From CAIQPV01 sp963719855 (GTDB lineage Bacteria; Pseudomonadota; Gammaproteobacteria; Burkholderiales; Gallionellaceae): a stretch of 64,000 nt of DNA. Below, piece by piece: positions 42,174-51,340 of the stretch. The notes beneath the pieces are model-generated. The model was not told the DNA's origin, made no database searches, and was given only the letters and a program-made list of their open reading frames with translations. The position numbers and the translations under genes were made by a program. Within the stretch, counting starts at the first letter, position 1. Each line of letters starts with the position of its first letter. Where the stretch lies: assembly GCA_963719855.1 (NCBI GenBank), contig CAVRDK010000003.1:62001-126000 (forward strand), given 5' to 3'.

Positions 42174-43356
42174 GAACTCCACCAGTTAGTTTTTTGTTTT
42201 GCTTAGTTGAAAACATCGCCACTGCCTTTTCGCCTGACTTGGCATCTTTAGTCGGGATCCATCGGCCATAGTTGCGGAATATCATATTTGTGTCTGAATG
42301 CCCCATCTGCCCAGCCACCCATACAGGCGATTCTTCTGCGGTTAGCATCATGCTGGCATAGGTATGCCGTGTTTGATATGGGTTTCGGTAGCGCAGGCCA
42401 GCTTTTTTCAGTGCGGGTAACCATGCAAGTTTGCGGATAGCCTGATCTCCTGCCCACGGTTCACCGTGTAACGGGTTGAGGAACACAGCACCCCCAGCCA
42501 GAAAACTATGCTGCTTCTGTTCCAGCAGAGCTTCTATCGCTGGCGGGAGTAATTTTACAAAGCGTTCGCCACGCCTTGTTTTTGGTTCTTCTGCGTAGGT
42601 GGCAGTTTGTGTTCTGGCTCTCCAAACATGCACAGAGTTACGATGCCAATCAATATCACTCCATTCCAGAGAGACAAGCTCGGATGTTCTTAGCCCTGTC
42701 CAGAATGCGAACTTGAACAGAGTTCGGTGCTGCGGGTCGCGGCACGATGCAAGAATGAGGGATTGTTCATCCTCATCAAAAGGGTCAATGTCGTCTTTAG
42801 GCTTTGGCGCTTCCTTGCGCTCATACGTCCAACCATAAAGAGGATTAGATTCGATCAGGTCGTCACTCATTGCATCATGTAGCGCAATGCGTAAGACGCT
42901 CTGGACATTGGCAAGTCGCTTATTTCCTGCTGTTTGTTTGTCGCACCAGCCGCGAACATGGGCGCGTTTGAGGGCTGCAATTGTCAGTGTGCCGAATTCT
43001 GGAATAAGCGTATTATTCACTATCTTGCGGTAATCATTGTAGGTACTGCTTTTGACGTGTACCAATTGCTTTTGTAGCCATGAGTCAATATAGTCTTTAA
43101 ACAGGTATCCGTCGCCCTTGTACTCGGAAAATTGCAAACGGTTCGGGGATTCTGGAAATGTTACAGCATAGTCAAAGATGCCGCGCTCGATAGCATCAAG
43201 AATGGCGGCGCGATGATTCTCGGCGCGTTTTAGGTTAGCGGGGGAGGGCTTGATTTTGAGGCGCTCGCGGCACCGGATCGTCTTGAAAATGAAGTCAATC
43301 TCGATGGTGCTGTTTGATGCTGCTCGCACTCCAACCCGCCGCCGTTCATTACCCAT
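42169..43356 (-). CDS. int: Phage-type tyrosine integrase
   Basis: A 395-aa integrase with a core-binding domain (FKDYIDSWLQKQLVHVKSST) and a catalytic domain: AFWTGLRTSELVSLEWSDID (first arginine), TRHTYASMMLTAEE, GQMGHSDTNMIFRNYGRW with the tyrosine. Type and length match lambdoid-like integrases with N-terminal DUF3596. It adjoins att remnant 3 and overlaps the excisionase-like gene, so a second element is implied. Confidence 0.92.
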   Translation of the reverse strand: MGNERRRVGVRAASNSTIEIDFIFKTIRCRERLKIKPSPANLKRAENHRAAILDAIERGIFDYAVTFPESPNRLQFSEYKGDGYLFKDYIDSWLQKQLVHVKSSTYNDYRKIVNNTLIPEFGTLTIAALKRAHVRGWCDKQTAGNKRLANVQSVLRIALHDAMSDDLIESNPLYGWTYERKEAPKPKDDIDPFDEDEQSLILASCRDPQHRTLFKFAFWTGLRTSELVSLEWSDIDWHRNSVHVWRARTQTATYAEEPKTRRGERFVKLLPPAIEALLEQKQHSFLAGGAVFLNPLHGEPWAGDQAIRKLAWLPALKKAGLRYRNPYQTRHTYASMMLTAEESPVWVAGQMGHSDTNMIFRNYGRWIPTKDAKSGEKAVAMFSTKQNKKLTGGVL

Positions 43357-43514
43357 TCGTTGTACCCCTCAGTGTCAATTAAAACATGGCCATCGGGCGC
43401 TTTGCGCCACACGCGACGCTCCAACCATACGCCCTCGCGTATTTTTCCCCGCACTGCTGCATCAGTGTAACCTGACTCGGCGCAAAATTGGGCAATGGTT
43501 TTGAAGCGTATCAT
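43230..43514 (-). CDS. Excisionase-like protein
   Basis: A 94-aa protein. The HTH (TIAQFCAESGYTDAAVRGKI then REGVWLERRVWRKAPDGHVL and YNEWV) is the pattern of phage excisionases paired with this integrase type. Its last third overlaps the integrase start by 127 bases in another frame and is low-complexity. No other genes of that prophage are seen. Confidence 0.78.
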   Translation of the reverse strand: MIRFKTIAQFCAESGYTDAAVRGKIREGVWLERRVWRKAPDGHVLIDTEGYNEWVMNGGGLECEQHQTAPSRLTSFSRRSGAASASKSSPPPLT

Positions 43515-43543
43515 TTATATTTCAACTTGTTGTTTATAAGCAA

Positions 43544-44446
43544 CTATCTCAGGTAGCAGTAAACAATATCCAACCGAAAATGGCCTAATTCCTGACTCAG
43601 AATTAACAATGCCTGCTCATCTACTGCCGACTGATTAATTTCTTCGAGTTTCACCATCAAAATTTTAAGTCTCCATTTAGCATATGAGTGCCGTAACCCA
43701 TGTCCTCCCCTGGAAAATTTCAACGCCTTTTTGCTGGCCGCAGAAAAACTTTGACTCCAGCTTTGGCCAATACCAATATCATAAAATGATAGATACATAA
43801 TTTCCCTGTCAACTATTTCAATTGGAGATACTCTTTTTGTTGCTTCCAACATGTGTGACAGCCACGTCGGAATGGCGACCTCTCTCACCAGGCCTCCTTT
43901 CCCTTGAACTGTATAAATCGCAAACTGGTCAAGTCCTGTGAAACGTCTTGGATCCCAGTCCCTGTGGTGTGATGCTTGACGTTCGGCTATCGGCAGGAGA
44001 GTTGCGGCCTCATGCGCGCGCAGCCCACAAAAAAAAGCGAGCCAGGTTGTAATTACATTTTTATGGCACTGATGAACAACGATCGCTTTGACTTCCGTCA
44101 ACGTATAACTGCGTTTTTCATAAACAGAAATTTGCTGTGAGCAAAAATAGGGTAAATCTTGCTTGTAAATTAGCTCAAGTGACCGCCGCTCTTGATCCAA
44201 AGTTTTCTGCTGAACATACTCACTTCTCTCATCGAGAAATGCTTTTAAGGAAGAGTTGTTGGCTCGAAAGTCGGGGGAGATATTATTAACATCGCACCAT
44301 TCAATATAGTTATATATACACTGTCGGTAATTTCTCTCCGAGCCGATCGATGAGATTTTCCCATTATTTTTGGCATCAGATTTGGAAATGCCGTGTGTAG
44401 TATGGCGCGCGACGGCTAGCCGCGCTTTTGCTTTATTGGTTTTCAT
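43544..44446 (-). CDS. Tyrosine recombinase, third in the cluster
   Basis: A 300-aa recombinase starting MKTNKAKARLAVARHTTHGI. Core-binding N-terminus (ERNYRQCIYNYIEWCDVNNI), then AFFCGLRAHEAATLLP (arginine), GGHGLRHSYAKWRL (HxxR), LSQELGHFRLDIVYCYL (GH and tyrosine). All catalytic residues are present. It is only distantly like the two other integrases and is paired with a small HTH gene eight bases upstream. Confidence 0.8.
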   Translation of the reverse strand: MKTNKAKARLAVARHTTHGISKSDAKNNGKISSIGSERNYRQCIYNYIEWCDVNNISPDFRANNSSLKAFLDERSEYVQQKTLDQERRSLELIYKQDLPYFCSQQISVYEKRSYTLTEVKAIVVHQCHKNVITTWLAFFCGLRAHEAATLLPIAERQASHHRDWDPRRFTGLDQFAIYTVQGKGGLVREVAIPTWLSHMLEATKRVSPIEIVDREIMYLSFYDIGIGQSWSQSFSAASKKALKFSRGGHGLRHSYAKWRLKILMVKLEEINQSAVDEQALLILSQELGHFRLDIVYCYLR

Positions 44447-44454
44447 GTTATCTC

Positions 44455-44706
44455 TCACAAAGAAAGTGACTTTTTGATGAACCGATAAATGGTCGTTCTG
44501 TTGCACTCAATTGATTTTTTCTCTTTCCTCAAGCGATCACAGATAAACTGGTTTGACCTTCCTTGAAAGTGAAATTTCATAATCAATTCCGCCTGCTGTT
44601 CCAGTTTTGAATGGCGAACTCTTTTTTTTGGAACGGTGCTTTGGCACGTGTCCTTGGTGTTTGGCCCATCAATATATGTGTCAATAATTTCTGTATTTTT
44701 TTTCAT
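44455..44706 (-). CDS. Small helix-turn-helix protein paired with recombinase
   Basis: An 83-aa basic protein with a C-terminal HTH-like part (FICDRLRKEKKSIECNRTTI then YRFIKKSL). It is directly upstream of the third recombinase and probably regulates or assists it. No family name can be given. Confidence 0.55.
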   Translation of the reverse strand: MKKNTEIIDTYIDGPNTKDTCQSTVPKKRVRHSKLEQQAELIMKFHFQGRSNQFICDRLRKEKKSIECNRTTIYRFIKKSLSL

Positions 44707-44941
44707 GATGACTCCTTTGCTTTAATTTGTTCCAGTTTGCAAAGTGCTGCAGAAAACGTAAGACCAGCTTTAGTTAATAACCACTAAAGTTCGCACCCCC
44801 TCACGGCGGCACTTTCCAGAATTGCTCAGGATTTTGTTTCTGAGTTGTCTCTTCTGGACAGGAGACATTGGTTGAGTTAAATAGCGTTGCTATATTCAAC
44901 GGTTTAAGCCGGTCAGATTTATCACTGAGGCTTTTGCAAGT

Positions 44942-45166
44942 GTGAATAAACAAAAGTTCATTCCCCTTTACTGCTGTTGTTTGATTTGCAAGTTGGCAGA
45001 AGAACTCTCTGCGGAAAACTCGCTAACCCAGTTTCAAAAGGTGAGATTCCCGGATGGGATTAGATATTTCGCGTTGCTTCGAAAAGAACATGGCTCCTAT
45101 GGAGCAATGGATTTGAATGCGAGTAAGTTTCACAAGATATGGACATGGAATGACCACAAAATATGA
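44942..45166 (+). CDS. Hypothetical protein
   Basis: A 74-aa frame from a GTG, without a recognised domain (FPDGIRYFALLRKEHGSYGA). The next frame (45170) follows after three bases, and the two may be parts of one decayed gene. Coding status is uncertain. Confidence 0.35.
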   Translation: MNKQKFIPLYCCCLICKLAEELSAENSLTQFQKVRFPDGIRYFALLRKEHGSYGAMDLNASKFHKIWTWNDHKI

Positions 45167-45169
45167 TGG

Positions 45170-45539
45170 TTGAAATATTGCAACGATGTGATGCGTGCAA
45201 TGATTGGCTGGAACTGGGAGTTCAGTCGTTTTGAGGTCAGGCCGTTGTATGTACCAGATGGCGAGACTAGTTTGAAATTCCACTTAACGCGTGGTAACGA
45301 ATTTCAGCAGAAGCTGAAAAAAACCTACCCAAGCTGCCGGGTTGTCAGTGCCCTCGTTTTCAACAAGGGCAGTCACAACCAGATTGTTCGGGATCGATAG
45401 GTTTGAATTTGTTGGCCCCAACGTGGACGGATCTTGGGCAGGGCCATACTTTTTAGAGATGCCTCCCAGAGGGGGGAAGTTCGAACGTCTGCGTTACTTT
45501 ATTGTCCACGCAGCGCGGACAGGTGTGTATCCTAACTAA
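45170..45539 (+). pseudogene. Hypothetical gene with a probable frameshift
   Basis: Frame one (MIGWNWEFSRFEVRPLYVPD, to VFNKGSHNQIVRDR) ends at 45400. The overlapping next frame continues in protein-like fashion (FEFVGPNVDGSWAGPYFLEM) to 45539. Joining them near 45395 gives about 122 residues. No family is recognised. Confidence 0.4.
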
Positions 45540-46080
45540 GATAATTTTATTTCACAATAGGCAAAATAGAATAATTTGCTTATACGCAACAATATTATTT
45601 TGGATAATGAACTTGAGTAAACCCCCATCTATGCCGGGGGACTCCCGAAGTTTGACATTTGCGGGGGCGGGCTTCACCCCGTGCTACGGGTTTGGCTTTT
45701 GATTTTCACCGATTACGGTTAGGCCCCTTTGAGGGGGCCAGCAATCGTAAAGCCAGCGGCTTTCCCGGTGGATACTTACTCCCCGCGTACTGTTGCGTCT
45801 ATTAAAATCGAATTGCTCGGTAATTGACTGAAATTTAATGAATTAAATACATTCAGCAGCCCTGACACAGCCGGAAAATTAGGGGGCGAAACAATACAAA
45901 TTGGTGGACGATGGATCGCAACCCGGTTCATCAGGGCAAGCCGTTAGCGAGCGTTACGTTGAGCAACTGATATTTGGGTGTCGAGTTTTGTGCCGGTGCT
46001 GGTGCCGTTGCTATTGCATACCTCGGCTAAATTAAGGCCAGTATAGTTTAACTTGCTCATAGGCTTTGGTTACTAGAGCT
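45540..46080. other. Non-coding stretch with a structured segment
   Basis: About 540 bp without a gene. It holds a G/C-rich segment and the three-stem structure described at 45707-45770. The part after 45800 shows nothing I recognise. Confidence 0.4.
45707..45770. ncRNA. Candidate three-stem structured element
   Basis: The outer stem CACCG/CGGTG encloses two perfect hairpins: GGCCCC-tttgag-GGGGCC (45722-45739) and AAAGCC-AGC-GGCTTT (45749-45763). The layout is a compact three-way junction in intergenic DNA. It could be an RNA or a folded ssDNA site; no family match. Confidence 0.35.
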
Positions 46081-46704
46081 TTATGAGAGGCTACTGGATT
46101 TCGGGTCAATCTCACGCAGAATTTCGCGCGCCCACGGATTGATTTCACCATAGTGCTTGATCAACTTTCCTTCGCTTGTGCGAAACAAAAGCTGTGCCGG
46201 TGAATCGTCCACCGAGTTGTCGTAGATGTAGGCACGGTCCGCGATACGTGCTGCCACCGAGCAATTTGCCAATGACCGAGTATAGCGAGCGATGATCTTA
46301 CTGATAGGCACATCGTGTCCGCCTTCCATGACGCGCAGTGCAACGCGCTTGGCGTTGATGGAAGGATTATCTGTGCCAACGAAAAACAGCCGTACGAAGA
46401 ATCCAGCCTGCTTTGCCCGTTGGATGAAATCGATCTTGTCCGGCATTGACAGCACAGTCTCGAAAGCTAAGCTGCGACCATCCCGCACGCACTGTTCACG
46501 CACTTCGGCGGCACGGATGGCTGCCTTTATAACGGCATCGGGCGCATTCCAATCGCCAAATTCGTCGCGGGCAATATAGTCTGGGTTCACGTATTCGCAG
46601 CCGCCCATCCACTCATGACGGAGTAACTGCTCGGTGATCGAGGTTTTGCCTGCGCCGTTAGGACCTGCGACGACAATCAGGCGCGGCTTGAGCGTATCGC
46701 TCAT
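46081..46704 (-). CDS. Zeta-toxin-like P-loop kinase
   Basis: A 207-aa protein with the Walker A motif IVVAGPNGAGKTSITEQLL at residues 10-28, then CEYVNPDYIARDEF and GRSLAFETVLSMPDKIDFIQ, the zeta-toxin pattern (UDP-N-acetylglucosamine kinases). C-terminal RVMEGGHDVPISKIIARYTR matches the family. It follows its small partner with an ATGA overlap. Confidence 0.85.
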   Translation of the reverse strand: MSDTLKPRLIVVAGPNGAGKTSITEQLLRHEWMGGCEYVNPDYIARDEFGDWNAPDAVIKAAIRAAEVREQCVRDGRSLAFETVLSMPDKIDFIQRAKQAGFFVRLFFVGTDNPSINAKRVALRVMEGGHDVPISKIIARYTRSLANCSVAARIADRAYIYDNSVDDSPAQLLFRTSEGKLIKHYGEINPWAREILREIDPKSSSLS

Positions 46705-46886
46705 GCAGTGACCCGTGGATGATTATTGGCGGCGACAATGTCTTCACGCAGCCGACGCATAAGTTCCTGACGTGCCAGTTCGGCACGCCGACTTGCCTCG
46801 GTTGCTACTGAATTCATCAAGGTTTCTAACTGTGCATCCGTCGGCTCGTGCTGGATGTCGTTTAAATCAAAACGTTCGCTTTGCAT
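46701..46886 (-). CDS. Small partner (antitoxin-like) of the zeta-type kinase
   Basis: A 61-aa helical protein starting MQSERFDLNDIQHEPTDAQL, then RRAELARQELMRRLREDIVA. GAGG lies nine bases before the start. It overlaps the kinase start, so the two are coupled. By position it is the likely antitoxin. Confidence 0.65.
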   Translation of the reverse strand: MQSERFDLNDIQHEPTDAQLETLMNSVATEASRRAELARQELMRRLREDIVAANNHPRVTA

Positions 46887-47235
46887 GATGCAATCCTCAA
46901 AGTGTATGTCGGCTACCGTTGATTCTACCGGATTTTGCTCGTACCGCGATGGGCATAATATTTGGATAACAACATTCAGCTGGTCATAAAAGCTCTCTGC
47001 TGAATTTACGGACAAGGATTGGTGGCGTGAAGTACTGCGGAAATTATGGATAGGGATTTCCTGTTCAGTCACCTGGCATTCGCTGATGACTCCTGTGATA
47101 CAAAAGCCACTGACAAGAAACTCAAGGGGCGCAAAAACAGCTTTATCTGGATAGTGTATAGCCAACGCAATCAAGTAACAGTCGAGCACCGTCTATTTTG
47201 AGTAATATTCGATATAAATGTTGAGTCCGTAATAC

Positions 47236-47547
47236 CTATTTATGCTCGGCGACATAGCGTGCATGCACATGTTTAATATCAGCCTTCAGTTCTCCTGACC
47301 GGAATTGCAGCCAGTTGGAACAACGCATGGCTCCAGAACTGATTTCCTTATTGAGCGATTCGTGGTTGGACAGTGCCGTGGCGAAGGCGTGGCACAGGAA
47401 CGTGCTGATCTCGCTGTATTCCGTGAAATTGTCTTCCAGCTGCAGAAGCTCATCTGCCAAGGGTGCCACCTCGTCGCTGTTGCGGGAGTTTTTGCCGGGC
47501 AGTGCCGGTTTGGTTGATATTGCGGTTTTTTGCCTGGTATTGGTCAT
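47236..47547 (-). CDS. Hypothetical protein
   Basis: A 103-aa soluble protein starting MTNTRQKTAISTKPALPGKN and containing LADELLQLEDNFTEYSEIST, then FLCHAFATALSNHES. Such proteins are often found near XRE regulators in islands. It has an AAAGGA site. The function is unknown. Confidence 0.55.
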   Translation of the reverse strand: MTNTRQKTAISTKPALPGKNSRNSDEVAPLADELLQLEDNFTEYSEISTFLCHAFATALSNHESLNKEISSGAMRCSNWLQFRSGELKADIKHVHARYVAEHK

Positions 47548-47704
47548 GGCATATCCTTTCAAAAGTGATACCCGACCAAAATAGCAAACTCGACATACAA
47601 CCCAAACAAATATTTTTGTTTGGATTCGATACGACATCCTCCGCGTCCTGTTAGGACGCGTCAAAGATGTGGGAAGTGTGAATTTACAGCCGCAGCAACG
47701 GTGT

Positions 47705-47945
47705 TTAGGATTTCTGGGCTTTTCGAAGCTTGGCTTCGACCATCCTCATGAACTCGGTGGCAGTCACTCCCAGAGCGAGAGTCAGTTTGAATATGGTCTT
47801 GATGCTGGCACTATTCCGGCCGAGTTCAAGCAGTGAAATGTAATTACGTTCTTAGGCCTGCCTCATGGGCAAGCGACTCCTGAGACAAGCCATGCTTCGT
47901 CCTTAACTCCCTCAGTACTGTTCCAAACGCTTCCTCCGGTTCCAA
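47705..47945 (-). pseudogene. XRE-family regulator, frameshifted
   Basis: On the minus strand EEAFGTVLRELRTKHGLSQE then SLAHEAGL is a normal Cro/CI HTH start. One extra A (near 47852) breaks the frame with a stop, and the next frame continues NYISLLELGRNSASIKTIFK, LTLALGVTATEFMRMVEAKL. Removing one base restores a full HTH protein of about 80 aa. Confidence 0.75.
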
Positions 47946-48225
47946 TTGCCTCTCCTGTTTTAGGAAAGGTACGTCCGGGCGCCGCTTACGTCTTCACAAT
48001 ATATTGGGCAATTCGTTAAATATATCTATAATGCCTCCACCACATAGTGAGTTTGCTTAAGCTGGCTGTCAGACCAGTCACAAAAATAGGTGGGGCGAGT
48101 GAATTGATAATGATTGCCAGAACAAATCGGTTGGTTGCCAATCCCGCTTAAGGATGAAGTTATGAGCGAATAATTTATTTGCCAACCTTTACAGTAGGAT
48201 GCACAGCACAATATTGGAGATAAAA

Positions 48226-48765
48226 ATGAAAAAAGAATTGATGATTGCGGTTGCTATGCTGTGCATGGCTATTTCCAACGTTGCCTTTGCTAACAACGCA
48301 GTTCCGCTTGGCTTTGAGTTGGGCGTCGCCACCTACGCACAAGTGAAGCAGCAGATGAGTGGCAAAACTTCGCTATCCGATGCCGGGACAAACAAATATT
48401 CCGGCGGCAAGATGCTGCAAGGCGATGGTAATGGGCTAGGGATTGAAGGCATTTCCGAAGTCACTTTTATCTTTGACCAATCCGACAAATTAGCGGCAGT
48501 GTTGATGACCTTGCCAAAGGACAGTTTTCAAAAAACCTTAAGTGCACTTTCCGGAAAATACAAACTGATCGAAAAACAGGCACCTTTCGTGGGTGATGCT
48601 TCCGCCAAATTGCAGCAGGGCGACTCGGTGATTGAAATTTCTGCTCCGCACATGTCATTCCAGTTAACGGTGAGTTATCTGACAAAAAGTCTGAAACAGG
48701 CATTCAAGCAGCAGGCTGGCAGTGAGCGAACAGCAAAGGAAAAGCGGCAAGCAGATCAGTTTTGA
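48226..48765 (+). CDS. Secreted hypothetical protein
   Basis: A 179-aa protein with a clear Sec signal peptide (KKELMIAVAMLCMAISNVAF then A-NNA cleavage), so it is periplasmic. The mature part has no recognised domain (LGFELGVATYAQVKQQMSGK, later VTFIFDQSDKLAAVLMTLPK) and ends in a charged tail. The ATG at 48226 begins the signal peptide; upstream in-frame codons do not. Confidence 0.7.
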   Translation: MKKELMIAVAMLCMAISNVAFANNAVPLGFELGVATYAQVKQQMSGKTSLSDAGTNKYSGGKMLQGDGNGLGIEGISEVTFIFDQSDKLAAVLMTLPKDSFQKTLSALSGKYKLIEKQAPFVGDASAKLQQGDSVIEISAPHMSFQLTVSYLTKSLKQAFKQQAGSERTAKEKRQADQF

Positions 48766-48939
48766 GTACAACTGTTGAATTGCACATTAATGATGAGCTA
48801 CTAAACGCATGCGTCATGGAGTCGTTCGGCGAAGCAACAGGGCAGGTTTCCGCCTCTTGGTAAAAATCTTCGGGTTTAACACCCGTTCATTAGAATGAAA
48901 TGGTTGGCAGCACTTATTTCAACTTTTTGGAGAGCAACA

Positions 48940-48993
48940 ATGAATTTCAGAATAATCATTTCCGCATCACTTGTTATGGACTCTGTGAAATGA
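48940..48993 (+). CDS. 17-residue leader ORF upstream of lipoprotein gene
   Basis: An ATG after GGAGAGC opens 17 codons (MNFRIIISASLVMDSVK). Its TGA overlaps the next ATG (ATGA), so the lipoprotein start seems to depend on translation of this leader. It may also be a decayed signal-peptide start from a shifted frame. Confidence 0.4.
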   Translation: MNFRIIISASLVMDSVK

Positions 48994-49817
48994 AATGGGT
49001 TGAAACGTATCGATTAAAGTCGGCAACAATTGTCTTTCTTGTTGGCATTGTTTTAACCGGGTGTGCTGCTCCCACGTCAAGAGTCACTCTTTCCGAATCG
49101 GATCAGCAGCAAATCAAAGAGGGAAAACTTTTAAAATTTAGTGACAAGATGGTTAATCCAACCATAGATCCTATGAAGGCCTCAATGATGGGGGATGTGA
49201 TACTGCAGAAGTCAACAGATGCCATATACGTTTGTGCGGTGCCAGCCCTTTTCACTGAAAAGTGCTTCCCCCATGTTAGTTCGAGGATTGCAAAGTACTT
49301 CACGGATAGAGGTGTAAGGGTAACCAATGATCCGGCTGCGGCGAGCAAGAAATTGTATGTCGCCGTTGCCTATAACTATTGGGGGGCTGTAAATAATCCT
49401 ACCCAGTTGCCAACGCTGGAGGAATCTCTTGCAAAGAATGATGCCCTGGACATAGGGGCAGAAAATACTGAGGCAGATCAGAAAAGACAGGATGAGCAAA
49501 TTAAACAAGAAAAGACAAACTTCTTAGTTAGCCTAGCAATGGTTGCGTTGGCTGCAAAGGCTGGTGGTGGATCCTCGATGCAGCAAGCTAATGGTGTTGA
49601 CTCAGTTTCATCAAATAATCATATTTCAGGCAGCGTGAGTAATAAGAAAAAGGTTCTGTGGATAATTCTTCAAAGCCATGATGGAGGAGTGCATATGTTA
49701 TTTCCAACTAGGGAGACAGCCTTTGTATATACCGGCCCGGTCGATCTTCAGAATAGTTTTGCTCCATTGTTCGACGACGCCATGAAAGAAGTGGCAAACG
49801 ATGTTGTAAAAAACTGA
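48990..49817 (+). CDS. Lipoprotein, hypothetical
   Basis: A 275-aa protein with a lipobox (SATIVFLVGIVLTGCAAP), so the N-terminal cysteine is probably lipidated. The middle part has VCAVPALFTEKCFPHVSSRI and a Gln/Glu/Lys stretch, ending with VDLQNSFAPLFDDAMKEVAN. No family is recognised. The start at 48990 is in an ATGA overlap with a short leader ORF. Confidence 0.7.
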   Translation: MKWVETYRLKSATIVFLVGIVLTGCAAPTSRVTLSESDQQQIKEGKLLKFSDKMVNPTIDPMKASMMGDVILQKSTDAIYVCAVPALFTEKCFPHVSSRIAKYFTDRGVRVTNDPAAASKKLYVAVAYNYWGAVNNPTQLPTLEESLAKNDALDIGAENTEADQKRQDEQIKQEKTNFLVSLAMVALAAKAGGGSSMQQANGVDSVSSNNHISGSVSNKKKVLWIILQSHDGGVHMLFPTRETAFVYTGPVDLQNSFAPLFDDAMKEVANDVVKN

Positions 49818-49853
49818 GTTAACACCAATCAACTTTATAAGGGTAATGAATAA

Positions 49854-50372
49854 ATGAAAACCATAAATGGTCAATATATGTTTTTAGTGAAAATGGCTTC
49901 AATTGTGGCAGCTTGTACTTTGTTGCTCACTGCCTGCGATAAGGCCAACAGCTCAAATGAGGTATCTGCAGAGGATTTTGCCAAGCAGCTTATTGCTCGA
50001 GTCAACGAAGGCGATTATGGATATGTTTGGGATCATGCTACGCAAGAAAGTCAGAATAATATTGAAGAAGGCTTTAAGAAAGACAAGTCTTCTAACAGGG
50101 ATGGGCTTGTATCTGGATTTGGAATACCGAGAAACGAAATCGATACAATTTCTACAAAGGTCTATTTTGTTGATGTGATGTCGGCGACACGGAATGCAAT
50201 GGTTAAATTAAATAACGGAATACAAGGCCACATATCGCTTGTTAGAGTTGAAAAACAAGATAAATCGGCCATCATTACATCCAAGCAAAATGACAAGGAC
50301 GCTACATGCCGTTTGAACAAAATAAATGGGGAATGGAAAATTGACTTGCCTAAATGCGATTCACTTATGTGA
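49854..50372 (+). CDS. Lipoprotein with DUF4878-like fold (tentative)
   Basis: A 172-aa protein with a lipobox (IVAACTLLLTACDKANSSN). The mature region (AKQLIARVNEGDYGYVWDHA, then CRLNKINGEWKIDLPKCD) recalls small NTF2-like domains that end with GEWKID. It is separated by 36 bp from the previous lipoprotein gene, so the two probably form an operon. Confidence 0.6.
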   Translation: MKTINGQYMFLVKMASIVAACTLLLTACDKANSSNEVSAEDFAKQLIARVNEGDYGYVWDHATQESQNNIEEGFKKDKSSNRDGLVSGFGIPRNEIDTISTKVYFVDVMSATRNAMVKLNNGIQGHISLVRVEKQDKSAIITSKQNDKDATCRLNKINGEWKIDLPKCDSLM

Positions 50373-50486
50373 TGGTCTGTTAGTCTCGTGACTATCGGCA
50401 TCCGCCCTCCCGCAGCGGCCCGTCAGGAGAGTCGCTAGAGAGTTTCACCGATGTGAACGTCAGGACAAAGGCGGCGCAAGCCGCAC

Positions 50487-50777
50487 TCACTTAGCTGATG
50501 CAAGAATAACCCGTTCGCGCAATTCCTTGCCGGCTTTGAAGTGCGGCGAATACTTGGCAGGTACTGCGACTTTTTCGCCGGTCTTGGGATTCCGTCCTTG
50601 ACGGGGAGGGCGGTAATTCAGGCCAAAACTGCCGAAACCACGAATCTCGATACGCCCCCCGCGCGACAACGTATCGGACATGGAATCCAGAATCACTTTG
50701 ACAGCAAGGTCGACATCCTTGGCAAGCAGTTGAGGATGTAGGTCGGCTAATCGAAATATTAGGTCAGATCGGGTCAT
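50487..50777 (-). CDS. HU/IHF-family protein, second copy
   Basis: A 96-aa IHF-beta-type protein nearly identical to 25590-25898 (shared MTRSDLI, RLADLHPQLLAKDVDLAVKV, GFGSFGLNYRPPRQGRNP). It differs mainly at the C-terminus (VILASAK). The two copies sit in different mobile regions, which suggests repeated acquisition of related element-borne IHF genes. Confidence 0.9.
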   Translation of the reverse strand: MTRSDLIFRLADLHPQLLAKDVDLAVKVILDSMSDTLSRGGRIEIRGFGSFGLNYRPPRQGRNPKTGEKVAVPAKYSPHFKAGKELRERVILASAK

Positions 50778-50894
50778 GGTGAAATTATTATGTTGGCCAA
50801 TGGATGGAAAAGGATTCTCAGCCAAGTTTTGATTTTACCGGATTTTGCTTGTTCTGCGCCGGACATACATTCTGATAGCTTCAAGCCAATCAGA

Positions 50895-51340
50895 TTAACT
50901 GACCCCATGAATTGTTAGTGTCAGCCACTTGAATGCGTCGTGCAAATGCCCTGACAAACCGACTTGTCCGTTCCTCACGTTTTTTAGCGCATTACGCAGC
51001 ATATTTTCCATGGCCGATCCCGTAATCGATGGTGGCAACTGGCCAAGCAGGTGCATTCCACTCTCAGTTGGACTTACCTCCAGTGACCACTTTGTTTTGA
51101 CCTCGATACGATTTGCGACTTGATCCCTCACTAAAGTATTGATAGCTTCAACCCGAGTCGCTTCTGTGCCAATCCCGGCAGAGGCCATATGACGCAGCAA
51201 CTCGGCTTCCGTATACCGTTCGGGGCGCGCAGTCTGTTTGCGCTCAACCCGTAGCGTTGCGCTGATTCTATCGCCGGGCTTGAACATCGCCGTCTTGCAG
51301 TTTTCCACCAGCGGAGTGTGCCGGTCAGGCTCACAAATTA
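50895..51340 (-). pseudogene. topB: Topoisomerase III 3' part, fused to a transposase 5' part
   Basis: The frame (minus strand) changes from IS110 transposase (TLMIHGARAVI) to the C-terminal part of a type IA topoisomerase: FKPGDRISATLRVERKQTAR then PERYTEAELLRHMASAGIGT, EATRVEAINTLVRDQVANRI. The missing N-terminal part with the Toprim domain is at 55739-56919. The breakpoint is within the TAAT at 51337-51340. Confidence 0.88.

Noticed and set aside
45722..45739. Rho-independent terminator
   Set aside because: The hairpin is GC-rich, but no T run follows and it is enclosed in a larger stem.
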